A DNA stretch of 24,412 nucleotides, taken from contig JAVKNF010000008.1 in the NCBI GenBank assembly GCA_031537795.1, positions 1 through 24,412 on the forward strand, read 5' to 3'. The position numbers and the translations under genes were made by a program. Under the pieces are notes generated by a model. The model did not search any database and had not been told where the DNA came from. It saw nothing but the letters and a program-made list of their open reading frames with translations. Positions 1-7,942 of this stretch are shown here, one piece after another. Numbering within the stretch: the stretch's first letter is position 1; every line of letters begins with the position of its first letter. The stretch comes from JAVKNF01 sp031537795 (GTDB lineage Bacteria; Pseudomonadota; Alphaproteobacteria; Rickettsiales; Deianiraeaceae).

Positions 1-1
1 A

Positions 2-3000
2 AAAGAGGAAGCAGCATTACCAGCAGTAGGAAAATCAAAAGCGGAAAACAACGCATCTAATCTAGGAAAATCAAAAGCGGAAAACAACGCATCTAATCTA
101 GGAAAATCAAAAGCGGAAAACAACGCATCTAATCTAGGAAAATCAAAAGCGGAAAACAACGCATCTAATCTAGGAAAATCAAAAGCGGAAGCAGCATTAC
201 CAGCAGTAGGAAAATCAAAAGCGGAAGCAGCATTACCATCAGAAGATCAGAATACTGGAATTCTTAATAATGAAATATTATCAGTTTTGAAACTTATTTA
301 TACTACATCTGATGGCAAAAAAAGAGATTTAGATCTTCAGAAAGGAATCACTTCTTTGAATATAAAAGGTAAATTTAAAGATGCAAAATGGAATCAAATC
401 GTAGGAGCTGTAGAAGGACTTTCCTGCTTTATTTTGAATAACGATACTAAACTAATAACATTAAACTTTCGAAAAATAGAAAATCAAATAGAAAATCAAA
501 TAGAAAATCAAATAGAAAATCAAATAGAAAATCAAATAGAAAATCAAAGAAGTAATAAAAAGATTCATTTCTTGTTAGATAAAACAGCGGAAATATTAGC
601 TAGTAAAGAAATAAAAACCATTGAAGAATCTCTAAAAGATAATTTGAATGCAGAAGAGTTAGAAAAATATAATAAAATTCAATTCATACAAAAGATCCTA
701 GGAACTGAACAATCTCAAGAAGTGTTCACTCAAGAGTATATCGAGACTGGATACAATAAAATTTGCACTTCTGTTGGAGCTGATAATATCGGAAAAATAG
801 AGGAAGTTGTTAATCAAGACTTAGACACAGATCTTTACGATACTAGAATAATATATTACAGAACAAGATGCTTTATTAAAGATGTTTTTAAAGTATCTAA
901 CAAAGAAAATATTCAATATGGTGAAGTAATAAAAGTAATACCTTTACTTGGTTTAAATAGTTGCTATGCAATATATCAAAGAATTATTAATAATGAAGAA
1001 TATTCTTATAAAGAAATGCAAGCAGCAACTGAAGAAATGAATCTAAATAAATCAAGGATCAAAGAAGCAATTAAAAATAATTTATCTTTAAATAATCTCT
1101 GTATTTCGTCTAATAATTTCTATAATTCTTTATGTCTCTTGAAAAAGAATAATAATTTAATCTCATTTCCTAATAATAATACTATTACTGCTTTAAATAA
1201 AGATCATTTCCTTGAAATAAAAGTTAACCTTGGTTCTAATTTTGAGCTTTTTAGAGATAATGCAAGCTTATTAACAGCTGAAGCTGAAAAAAAACTCGAA
1301 GCAGAATTAATAGAATTATTTTCTCCTCATGATTCTATCTTAGAAAAAGAAAAAAAAAAGAAAAAACTTAGAATGAAATATTTAAAAGACAGAGAAAATT
1401 GTTTAATATATTGTGATAAGGCTACACTCGGTGATGATACTCTTTATGTTAGAGGAGATCGTTTGTTGGTTATGATGCAGATTGATAACAATACATTAAC
1501 AGAAGCTACAGCTCTTAACATTATTAGAAATTTTAATGTAAGACCTAGAATATTGTCACCAAAAGAACTAAAAGTAATATCAGAAGCAGCAGAATCAGCA
1601 GCAGAATCAGTACCAGAAGCAATAGTAGTGGCAGCATTACAAGCAAAAAAAGCACCAGAATCAGCAGAATCAGCAGAATCAGCAGAATCAGCAGTAAAAG
1701 TAGTGATACAAGAATTAATAAAAGCATTAAAAGAAGCAGAAACACCGGAAGCAAAAGCAATATTAGAAGTAATATCAGAAGCAGCAGTAGCAGCAGAATC
1801 AGCAGCAGAATCAGCAGCAGAATCAGTAACAGAAGCAGTAGCAGTAGCAATAATAGCGGCCATAAAAGAACAAAAAGAAGTAGCAGTAGCAATAATAGCA
1901 CTAGAATCAGCAGTAGCAGCAAGATCAGCAGCAAAAAAAGCACCAGAATCAGTAGCAGCAGAATCAGCAGCAGAATCAGCAAGATCAGCAGCAAAAAAAG
2001 CAGTAGAAGCAACTAAAATAGAATTTAGAGTATTGACTAAAATATCTAGTTTAATAACAAAAACTAATAAACTAAAGACATTTCTAAAAATTCCTCAAAT
2101 ACCGCCAGCAGTAGCAACAGTAATGGCAGCATTACCAGCAAAAAAAGCAGCAGTAGAGGAATTAAGTGAAATATCAGATGCCTCATCCTCGTCAGAAGAT
2201 AATCAAATACCGCCAGCAGCAAGATCAGCACCAGCAGCAGTAAAAGCACCAGCAGCAGTAAAAGCACCAGCAGCGGTAGAAGCACCAGTAAATTCAACAG
2301 TACCGCCAGAAAAAGAAGTCCACCAAGGAAACCATCAAGAAAATCAAGTAGAACACAAATTATGGATTGAGACAGAAAAAAACTCTCGAGAACAATCTCA
2401 ACTACCAAGGACTGAGCTTGTAGATTATCCAGAAAAAATTAGAATTTTAGGAATATATCGAAATTTATTTTGTAATGTTTCCGATATCCAAAATAATAGA
2501 ATGCTAGATAATAATTCTTACTTTTTGAGGTTTGCTGAAGACATTGGATATATCGCTGGTTATACTTCACTAGATTTAAACTTCGTGGATAGGAATGTCC
2601 TTCAGATCAATAATGCAGGAGTTGATATTACTTTTAATACATTTTCTGCTAATAGAATTCAAATAGAAAAACAATCTTTTTTGAATAAGATGAGAGATTT
2701 AACTGGAACTCAATCATTAAATGCAGATATTTTACTCCCTATTGACAATGGTAATATAGATACCAAGAAAATAGCTTTAACTATTGATAGATTTGTAGAG
2801 GAATTTAACATTTTATCAATTAAAACAGAATCAAAGTTACCGGTGAATTTTAGAGGATCTAATTATGAAGTTATTTCACAAAAAGATAAAGAAAAACTCA
2901 AAAATATTTATGTAGCAAGAGCTCAAAGACTTAAAGAGGCTTTAAGTCACCCACAAAAGAAAGGGTTTCAAGAAGCATTCGAAGATGTCCTTCCTTTTTT

Positions 3001-4345
3001 TACAAAATACTCTCAGGGAAACAATAACAATATTATAACTAGAAATACTTTATTTTATGGTTTAGATAAAAGAATTGAAGCACTAAGAATAATTTCAAGA
3101 AGCACAAACGAGCAAACAGAGTTGGACTCTTTAATGAATAAACATAACGCTCTTTCAAAAGCAGAAATTGGAAGATTGGATATGGAATCTATAAATAATC
3201 TTTCATCTAATGAAATAGAACTTATTAACGCAGGTATAGATGAAGTGATGACAAATATGCAAAGCGAAACCATAAATCAAGGCCAAGTAGAGATTTTTAA
3301 CGTTGAATTTGTAACAGATATGCAAGAAAAACTTAAACAAAAATTTAATTTCAATACATTAAGTGCAAGTGATCATCAAAAAGGTGCTGATAATAATCAT
3401 AGAGAGTTAGGAAATGGTAATCTACAAAACCAAAGCAATCTTCCGAATGATTCTAATGCTTCGGAAGCTCTTATTAATTCTCAACGAGAAGCAAAAATAA
3501 TTGAGAAATTAAAAGTAAATATAACTTATATTGAAAGTATTATAAATCTTGAATTATTTAAAAATGATATTACGTTAACTGCTATATTAGATTATTTAAA
3601 AGAATTGAAAAATCAATCTACGCCAATTATATCAGATTATTATTTATCACCTGAAAATATTTTCATACAGGCAAGAGCTATAGAGAGAAGAAATTATTCT
3701 TATATTCAAAATTTTGATACAGCAGAAGAAGCATCTGCAATTAATTCTGCAGAAAGAGATTCTAAATTAATGGCTTCTAATCATAGTATCTTGGAAGTCG
3801 TTCTTCCTTTAATTGATAGTTTTAGAAATGAATGTCAAGGTGTTTTGAGATGTTCTGATGATAATAAAGAACTTGATAAATTGATTACTATTTACAGTAG
3901 AATGATATTAGAAAAAGTTAATGAAATGACCAAAGATAAAACTGTTTTTGAAGCAAATGATATGCAATTATTAAAAACATCTTTAGAAAAAGTTCAAGGA
4001 GATTATTTTAATAAAATATCTAATTTATCTGTCAAATTATCTAATTATCGACAAGCAAAAACAGCCTTTGAAGAAATAGAATCTGATTATAAAGCATCTA
4101 GAAGATACATATCTATTGAAAATAAATTTATGGAAAATTTATTTATAAATAATAATTACCTCAAAGAAAAAGAAATACAAAAAACTAAAAATAAAATAAA
4201 AGATTATATTTCTTTTGCAAAAACTTCTTCTTTAGTAATGCAAAAAATAAGAAATATTGAAGATGGAGTAATAACTGGTAGAGATACGAATGCCGATCTA
4301 AACAGTAATAATGTAACTCCTATTTGTAATTTGTGTTCTTGTTAA
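2..4345 (+). CDS. Giant repeat-containing protein of unknown function, 5'-truncated by window edge
   Basis: I do not recognise a family. The frame is open from base 2, so at least 1447 residues are visible and the true start lies outside the window. A TTG at 287 could be taken for a start, but the same frame runs upstream through 36-bp repeats without a stop, so 287 is very probably internal. Visible order: GKSKAENNASNL/GKSKAEAALPAV repeats (8-244), a short unique part, IENQ x6 (476-547), a unique part with a lysine cluster and an A10 run (1350-1359), an Ala/Glu/Ser/Pro-rich low-complexity region (about 1570-2310), and a long helical, Asn/Lys-rich C-terminal half ending in CNLCSC. I see no transmembrane segment in the visible part. 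The next gene begins 27 bp downstream on the same strand, so co-transcription is likely. A secreted or surface protein is possible, but that is inference from repeat content alone. Codon use in the Ala-rich part is nearly pure GCA, unlike the rest. Confidence 0.85.
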   Translation, partial: KEEAALPAVGKSKAENNASNLGKSKAENNASNLGKSKAENNASNLGKSKAENNASNLGKSKAEAALPAVGKSKAEAALPSEDQNTGILNNEILSVLKLIYTTSDGKKRDLDLQKGITSLNIKGKFKDAKWNQIVGAVEGLSCFILNNDTKLITLNFRKIENQIENQIENQIENQIENQIENQRSNKKIHFLLDKTAEILASKEIKTIEESLKDNLNAEELEKYNKIQFIQKILGTEQSQEVFTQEYIETGYNKICTSVGADNIGKIEEVVNQDLDTDLYDTRIIYYRTRCFIKDVFKVSNKENIQYGEVIKVIPLLGLNSCYAIYQRIINNEEYSYKEMQAATEEMNLNKSRIKEAIKNNLSLNNLCISSNNFYNSLCLLKKNNNLISFPNNNTITALNKDHFLEIKVNLGSNFELFRDNASLLTAEAEKKLEAELIELFSPHDSILEKEKKKKKLRMKYLKDRENCLIYCDKATLGDDTLYVRGDRLLVMMQIDNNTLTEATALNIIRNFNVRPRILSPKELKVISEAAESAAESVPEAIVVAALQAKKAPESAESAESAESAVKVVIQELIKALKEAETPEAKAILEVISEAAVAAESAAESAAESVTEAVAVAIIAAIKEQKEVAVAIIALESAVAARSAAKKAPESVAAESAAESARSAAKKAVEATKIEFRVLTKISSLITKTNKLKTFLKIPQIPPAVATVMAALPAKKAAVEELSEISDASSSSEDNQIPPAARSAPAAVKAPAAVKAPAAVEAPVNSTVPPEKEVHQGNHQENQVEHKLWIETEKNSREQSQLPRTELVDYPEKIRILGIYRNLFCNVSDIQNNRMLDNNSYFLRFAEDIGYIAGYTSLDLNFVDRNVLQINNAGVDITFNTFSANRIQIEKQSFLNKMRDLTGTQSLNADILLPIDNGNIDTKKIALTIDRFVEEFNILSIKTESKLPVNFRGSNYEVISQKDKEKLKNIYVARAQRLKEALSHPQKKGFQEAFEDVLPFFTKYSQGNNNNIITRNTLFYGLDKRIEALRIISRSTNEQTELDSLMNKHNALSKAEIGRLDMESINNLSSNEIELINAGIDEVMTNMQSETINQGQVEIFNVEFVTDMQEKLKQKFNFNTLSASDHQKGADNNHRELGNGNLQNQSNLPNDSNASEALINSQREAKIIEKLKVNITYIESIINLELFKNDITLTAILDYLKELKNQSTPIISDYYLSPENIFIQARAIERRNYSYIQNFDTAEEASAINSAERDSKLMASNHSILEVVLPLIDSFRNECQGVLRCSDDNKELDKLITIYSRMILEKVNEMTKDKTVFEANDMQLLKTSLEKVQGDYFNKISNLSVKLSNYRQAKTAFEEIESDYKASRRYISIENKFMENLFINNNYLKEKEIQKTKNKIKDYISFAKTSSLVMQKIRNIEDGVITGRDTNADLNSNNVTPICNLCSC
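8..244 (+). repeat. In-frame 36-bp tandem repeats encoding 12-residue units
   Basis: Four identical copies of a 36-bp unit (29-64, 65-100, 101-136, 137-172) encode GKSKAENNASNL. Two related units (173-208, 209-244) and a partial one (8-28) share the first 18 bases (GGAAAATCAAAAGCGGAA) or the alternative end encoding EAALPAV/EAALPSE. The unit is a multiple of three and keeps the frame of the downstream gene. Exact nucleotide identity between the four copies points to recent expansion or homogenisation. Confidence 0.95.
476..547 (+). repeat. 12-bp tandem repeat, (IENQ)6
   Basis: Six copies of ATAGAAAATCAA in frame, encoding isoleucine-glutamate-asparagine-glutamine six times, inside the giant repeat protein. 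Copies are identical at nucleotide level. The four-residue period would make a polar helix or beta-rich spacer; its function is unknown. Confidence 0.95.
1570..2310 (+). repeat. GCA/GAA/TCA low-complexity coding region (Ala-rich)
   Basis: Long stretch inside the giant gene in which nearly every alanine is GCA and thymine is scarce on the plus strand. Sub-repeats are visible: a 9-bp unit GAATCAGCA x4 (1658-1693), a 60-bp direct repeat beginning at 1921 and 1981 with at least 22 identical starting bases, a 24-base near-identical pair at 1631-1654 and 2126-2149, and alternating KAPAAV units near 2236-2288. The protein is an Ala/Glu/Ser/Lys helix-like spacer; the AAKK and KAP words superficially resemble histone-H1-like tails. 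The opposite strand reads as artificial poly-leucine open frames. Confidence 0.85.
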
Positions 4346-4372
4346 TATTATGACAACTTAATTAAGAGATTT

Positions 4373-5275
4373 ATGCAGAACGGTGAAGTAATTAAAAATA
4401 ATCAATCAAATATACTTCATCGTGCTGAGCCTTCTGTTTTACCTTCGCCAGACACAATTTATAAAGACAGACCAATAAAATCTCGTGCTGGAATTACTGT
4501 TATATCTAATCTAACAGAAGAAGAAAAAAAAAATCTCTCGAATAAAGAGATGAAAAAGAATATTAATCAATCAAATATATTTCATCCTACTGAGTCTTTT
4601 TTTTTGTCTCAATTAAAATCAACTCTTGATGAAGATAAAGAAAACTTAATAACAAAATCTAAAATAAAAAATGAAAACGGATCAATAAGGAATCTTTCGA
4701 ATCAAGAGCTAAAAAATAATATATTAGAGGTTGCTAAAGAAATGAATGAAAGTTTTTCAAAGGAAGTAAGAAATATAAAATTAGAGGAAAATACTAGCAA
4801 CTCTGATACTTTAGAAGATAATAGCAAGAAACTCGGCTTCGCTACTGCAAATCTTATACGACAGATGAATATTGCTAAAGAAGTTGAAGTTACAATTAAT
4901 AAAGCAGAAGAAGAGGAAAAATTCAAAAAACAACAAGAAGAAAGAGAGAAAGGAAATAAAAATTCAAAAAACAACAAAAAACTTACAACTAAAAATAAAA
5001 GCAACAAAAAAGATGAAACTTTTTATCAAGATCAAACTCTAGGAAATAGACATCAAGAGCAAATTCCCCAAGAAAAGACAAATCAAATAAATCCAAAGAA
5101 CAACACAACTAAAGAAGAAGAGGTTAAAGAAGATTATACTCTCATTTTTATTATTATTTCTGTTTTAATAGTATCAACAGTTGCATTTTTGTTTTATAAT
5201 CATTCACAACAGAATAATACTAATGCTAACTTTAGTTTAAGTAATTTAAATAATAGTAATAGTTTAAGTAATTAA
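4373..5275 (+). CDS. Lys/Asn-rich protein with C-terminal membrane anchor, unknown function
   Basis: No family recognised. The 300-residue protein is very hydrophilic and ends in one transmembrane segment (about residues 257-274) followed by YNH and a 23-residue Asn/Ser-rich tail. It has no N-terminal signal peptide, so it looks tail-anchored with its bulk in the cytoplasm, or a substrate of a specialised secretion system. Two tandem modules of about 54 residues are visible at the N-terminus: NQSNI(L/F)H near residues 10-16 and 65-71, and NLSN(K/Q)E near 54-59 and 107-112. Residues 175-235 are a charged Glu/Lys/Asn region likely to form coiled coil or disorder. It starts 27 bp after the giant repeat gene, with AAGAGA upstream of ATG, and is closed by a terminator. 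Its membrane tail closely resembles that of the gene at 7012-7932. Homopolymer runs A10 (4524-4533) and T9 (4597-4605) lie inside it. Confidence 0.85.
   Translation: MQNGEVIKNNQSNILHRAEPSVLPSPDTIYKDRPIKSRAGITVISNLTEEEKKNLSNKEMKKNINQSNIFHPTESFFLSQLKSTLDEDKENLITKSKIKNENGSIRNLSNQELKNNILEVAKEMNESFSKEVRNIKLEENTSNSDTLEDNSKKLGFATANLIRQMNIAKEVEVTINKAEEEEKFKKQQEEREKGNKNSKNNKKLTTKNKSNKKDETFYQDQTLGNRHQEQIPQEKTNQINPKNNTTKEEEVKEDYTLIFIIISVLIVSTVAFLFYNHSQQNNTNANFSLSNLNNSNSLSN
4397..4723 (+). repeat. Tandem duplicated ~165-bp module inside CDS
   Basis: Bases 4400-4421 and 4565-4586 match at 21 of 22 positions and lie 165 bp (55 codons) apart. A second matched pair encodes NLSNKEMKKNI (about 4532-4564) and NLSNQELKNNI (about 4691-4723). 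Together they define two diverged tandem copies of a 54-55 residue module at the start of the 300-aa protein. Confidence 0.7.
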
Positions 5276-5277
5276 AG

Positions 5278-5327
5278 TATTCATTTCATTGATTATTGTA
5301 AAAAAATGAATATTTTTGTTGTTTTTT
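5278..5327 (+). terminator. Rho-independent terminator after the 300-aa gene
   Basis: Perfect 9-bp inverted repeat, TATTCATTT at 5278-5286 and AAATGAATA at 5304-5312, loop of 17 bases, followed directly by a T-rich run through 5327. It begins 3 bp after the stop codon. The stem is AT-rich, as expected in this genome. Confidence 0.7.
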
Positions 5328-5346
5328 ATATTTTTATTATTATAAT
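5319..5346 (+). promoter_or_regulatory. Candidate promoter for the 5364-7932 gene pair
   Basis: A perfect -10 hexamer TATAAT (5341-5346) lies 16 bases after a partial -35 TTGTTT (5319-5324), just after the upstream terminator. The predicted transcript start would leave a leader of only about 10 bases before the GTG at 5364. In such AT-rich DNA a chance match is possible. Confidence 0.4.
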
Positions 5347-5363
5347 CTTTAAGTTAATTTAAC

Positions 5364-7022
5364 GTGCTAGAAACAGAAAATAGAAGACAGAATAGCGGAA
5401 GAATACAACTTACCTCTAGAAATATACCTGTTCAAGAAGATCCTAATTCAAATAATGGAAGAACTTATTCTATTTCAACTATTTTATCAATATTAGGAGG
5501 AGGCTTTGCGGCTCTTGGATCTGCTGCCTGGTGGATAAAAAAAACTCTTACTTCAAGCTCTGCAACAACTCAAGCCCCTCAATCAGTAATAGGTAATATT
5601 CTTCCGCCAACAACAACTCAAACTCTTTTACCAACAAAAAGCAGTATTTTATCGTTAGGGAAATTAATAAAAACAAAATCCTCAATACCGCCAGCAGGCG
5701 TTAAATCTGGATTATTAAAATTAGAAAGCATTAGATCGTCAATAGAAAAAATTCTTGGACAATCAAAAGCCTCTACATCCTTGATACGAGGAAAGGCATC
5801 AGCGGTAAAATTATCAAGTCAAGGTGCAATAAAATCGTTTTTTTCTGGCGCAAAAAGTGCTGTTGCAAAATTAACAATAGGAAAGACAGTTGAATCAATT
5901 GCCATTGGAATCAAATCGGCTGCAATCGCTGGAATCAAATCGGCTGAAACCGCTGTAATCAAATCGATTGGTGCAGCTGCCGGAAATGGAACCCCTCTAT
6001 TTACATCAACAGGTGTTGTAGCAGGTAGCGGTTGCACAACAGGAGCTATTTTAGGAGCAGCAACAGGTATGGCAGCAGTTGTCGTAGTAGGAGCAGCAAC
6101 AGGTGCTGCCATCTCTAATTATCTTAGTAATAAAGGTTACGTTGATGATCATTGTTGCGGTAATAATACGAGAATCTTGCACAATAAAGAACCAGAAGAA
6201 ATATTGAAAGAAATCAAAAAAGAAATGATTGTTTATATTGATGGAGTTGAAAGGCTAAGGAAAGATAAACAGGGTGATTCTATTAAAAGTGACATCGGTT
6301 TTCAAATGGAGAAAACACAAAAATATGAAAATTTTATACCTTTTGCAGAAAAATTAAGAGGAGAGGTTTCTAATCCTAATAATTTCACTAGTTCTAATAT
6401 TGAGAATTTATCTGACCTTTTTGGTGACTTATTTTTTGGATATGGTAATCCCCCTACGCCAGCTATGCAAAGTTATCTTGCTACTTTTTCAGACATGAAT
6501 ATAAATCGAATAGAATTCAATGCAAAAACCGAAGAAGATAAACTCAAATTTATCAATCTTACAATGAATAGAATAGATACATATTATGATACTTTACAAA
6601 GTGTAATTAATTTAATGAGAGGATACCCAGACAATGTTTCTGAGGAAAACTTTAATTCATTTCGTGATAATTTATTACGTAAAGTTTCTTCTTGTATTAA
6701 ATCAAATTTGAATTCTTCATCTTTAATTTTAAAATCAGATGATATAAAAAAAATACAGGATCCAAATTCTAAATTTGAAATAGTTCAAGAAATTAATCCC
6801 ATGTTATCTAATCTAGAAGGAATTACATTGGAACGTTTGAGAAGCGCCTCTACAGATTCGAATATAAATTATTATCTTGGAGGTGATTTTATTTGCAATG
6901 CACGTTTACTGTATTTGCTTGACGCTGGAATAGGATTAGCTCTGAAATCAGAGAATTGGGAAGAAACAAATACAAACCCTTTAGTCAGTTTAAAAGATAC
7001 AAATATAAATTATGCAAGATAA
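5364..7022 (+). CDS. Membrane protein with glycine-zipper segment, unknown function
   Basis: No family recognised; 552 residues. The start is GTG at 5364, three codons after an in-frame stop, so no earlier start exists; translation from it begins MLETENRR. Visible order: polar N-terminus, hydrophobic segment about 36-58 (ILGGGFAALGSAAWWI), a Ser/Thr/Lys-rich part with three 8-residue repeats of the form GIKSAxxA (5907-5978), then a Gly/Ala segment about 221-250 with glycines at 227, 231, 235, 243 and 247. That GxxxG spacing is typical of glycine zippers in tightly packed or oligomerising membrane helices. The remaining 300 residues are soluble, helical and of unknown fold. It overlaps the next gene by 11 bp, implying translational coupling. 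The IPPAGVK stretch shares the DNA word ACCGCCAGCA with the alanine-rich part of the giant gene. A pore-forming or envelope protein is possible, but unproven. Confidence 0.85.
   Translation: MLETENRRQNSGRIQLTSRNIPVQEDPNSNNGRTYSISTILSILGGGFAALGSAAWWIKKTLTSSSATTQAPQSVIGNILPPTTTQTLLPTKSSILSLGKLIKTKSSIPPAGVKSGLLKLESIRSSIEKILGQSKASTSLIRGKASAVKLSSQGAIKSFFSGAKSAVAKLTIGKTVESIAIGIKSAAIAGIKSAETAVIKSIGAAAGNGTPLFTSTGVVAGSGCTTGAILGAATGMAAVVVVGAATGAAISNYLSNKGYVDDHCCGNNTRILHNKEPEEILKEIKKEMIVYIDGVERLRKDKQGDSIKSDIGFQMEKTQKYENFIPFAEKLRGEVSNPNNFTSSNIENLSDLFGDLFFGYGNPPTPAMQSYLATFSDMNINRIEFNAKTEEDKLKFINLTMNRIDTYYDTLQSVINLMRGYPDNVSEENFNSFRDNLLRKVSSCIKSNLNSSSLILKSDDIKKIQDPNSKFEIVQEINPMLSNLEGITLERLRSASTDSNINYYLGGDFICNARLLYLLDAGIGLALKSENWEETNTNPLVSLKDTNINYAR
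5907..5978 (+). repeat. Three 24-bp in-frame repeats (GIKSAxxA)
   Basis: Units at 5907-5930, 5931-5954 and 5955-5978 each start GGAATCAAATCG or GTAATCAAATCG and encode GIKSAAIA, GIKSAETA and VIKSIGAA. They precede the glycine-zipper segment. The third copy is the most diverged. Confidence 0.8.
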
Positions 7023-7932
7023 AAGTGATATTTTAAATAAACTTAATAAAAGAATTTCTGATTACAATACACTCGTAGAACTTAATGTATATAATAGACA
7101 GGAAAATCAAATTAAAACTCAAACAGATCTAAAAGGGGAATGTTTTATTGATGCATCAAATGCTGCAATTGAAGAATATAAAAGATCATCGATCGGAAAA
7201 AATGATGCGTTACAAGTTATCTGTAATGCAATAGATGCTAATCAACAGGCAATAAATTCTTACGAAAGAGAACTGGCAAGAATCGAAAAATCGAATCCAA
7301 TAAAGGAAGAAGATAGACATAAAAATATTACTTATTCTAGATCCTCTATACCCAATTCTGTTTATGTTGATGCTGATTATGGATCCTATCTCCGAAATTC
7401 TGTGTATTTTGGAGTATTATTAAATTTCCAAAAAGATACAAAAAAAATTTTAGAAGCCACGAAAAAAGGATTTGAAGCAGGTATGAAAAAACCTCCAAAA
7501 TTAATGCAATCAAATATGAGTCAAATCTCAATACCGTCAAATAAAAGTTTTATTCAGTCTCAAACTACTCCGATTAATACATTGAATAATTCAAAAATTG
7601 AATCAAATTTAAAAGACGCAAAAGAAAAAGAGCAAAAAGATTTAAATTCAAAAATAAATTCAGAACCAAATACTCAAAGTCCAAATTCTACTGCCGTTCG
7701 ACCTACATACAGAAGAAATAAAAATAATGATATTTATAATTTGGTCACAGAAGCTACGATAAAGCCACTTCCAAATGTTAATAAAAATAATAACAATCAA
7801 GAAGCCTTAATTGTTATTATTATAGCTGTTTTATTAATGTCTATTCTGGCATTTTTAAGTTATAATCATTGCTCAAATTATAGCACCGCTTCTATTTCCA
7901 ATAATTCAAATAATAAATTACAATTAGTATAA
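7012..7932 (+). CDS. Tail-anchored protein of unknown function, paralogous membrane tail
   Basis: No family recognised; 306 residues. ATG at 7012 lies inside the end of the preceding gene (11-bp overlap), so the two are probably made together. The N-terminal 170 residues are helical and charged. The middle (about 170-260) is Ser/Asn/Lys-rich and looks disordered. Residues about 265-283 form a single hydrophobic helix followed by YNH and a 20-residue Ser/Asn-rich tail. The segment LIxIIIxVLxxSxxAFLxYNH matches the end of the 300-aa protein at 4373-5275, whereas the rest of the two proteins does not obviously match. There is no signal peptide. It ends 10 bp from the convergent portal gene. Confidence 0.85.
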   Translation: MQDKSDILNKLNKRISDYNTLVELNVYNRQENQIKTQTDLKGECFIDASNAAIEEYKRSSIGKNDALQVICNAIDANQQAINSYERELARIEKSNPIKEEDRHKNITYSRSSIPNSVYVDADYGSYLRNSVYFGVLLNFQKDTKKILEATKKGFEAGMKKPPKLMQSNMSQISIPSNKSFIQSQTTPINTLNNSKIESNLKDAKEKEQKDLNSKINSEPNTQSPNSTAVRPTYRRNKNNDIYNLVTEATIKPLPNVNKNNNNQEALIVIIIAVLLMSILAFLSYNHCSNYSTASISNNSNNKLQLV

Positions 7933-7942
7933 TTGAAGATTA

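Noticed and set aside
29..208. Regular 36-bp repeats resembling a CRISPR array
   Set aside because: Copies are directly adjacent with no spacers, and they encode an in-frame peptide continuous with the downstream gene.
1570..2310. Histone H1-like DNA-binding domain in the giant protein
   Set aside because: AAKK and KAP words occur, but the region holds many glutamates and is not strongly basic, so composition alone does not support DNA binding.
1444..2408. Long minus-strand frames rich in leucine, or in Ala/Asp/Ser
   Set aside because: They are the complements of the GCA/GAA/TCA repeats on the coding strand; poly-leucine with no start context is a shadow.
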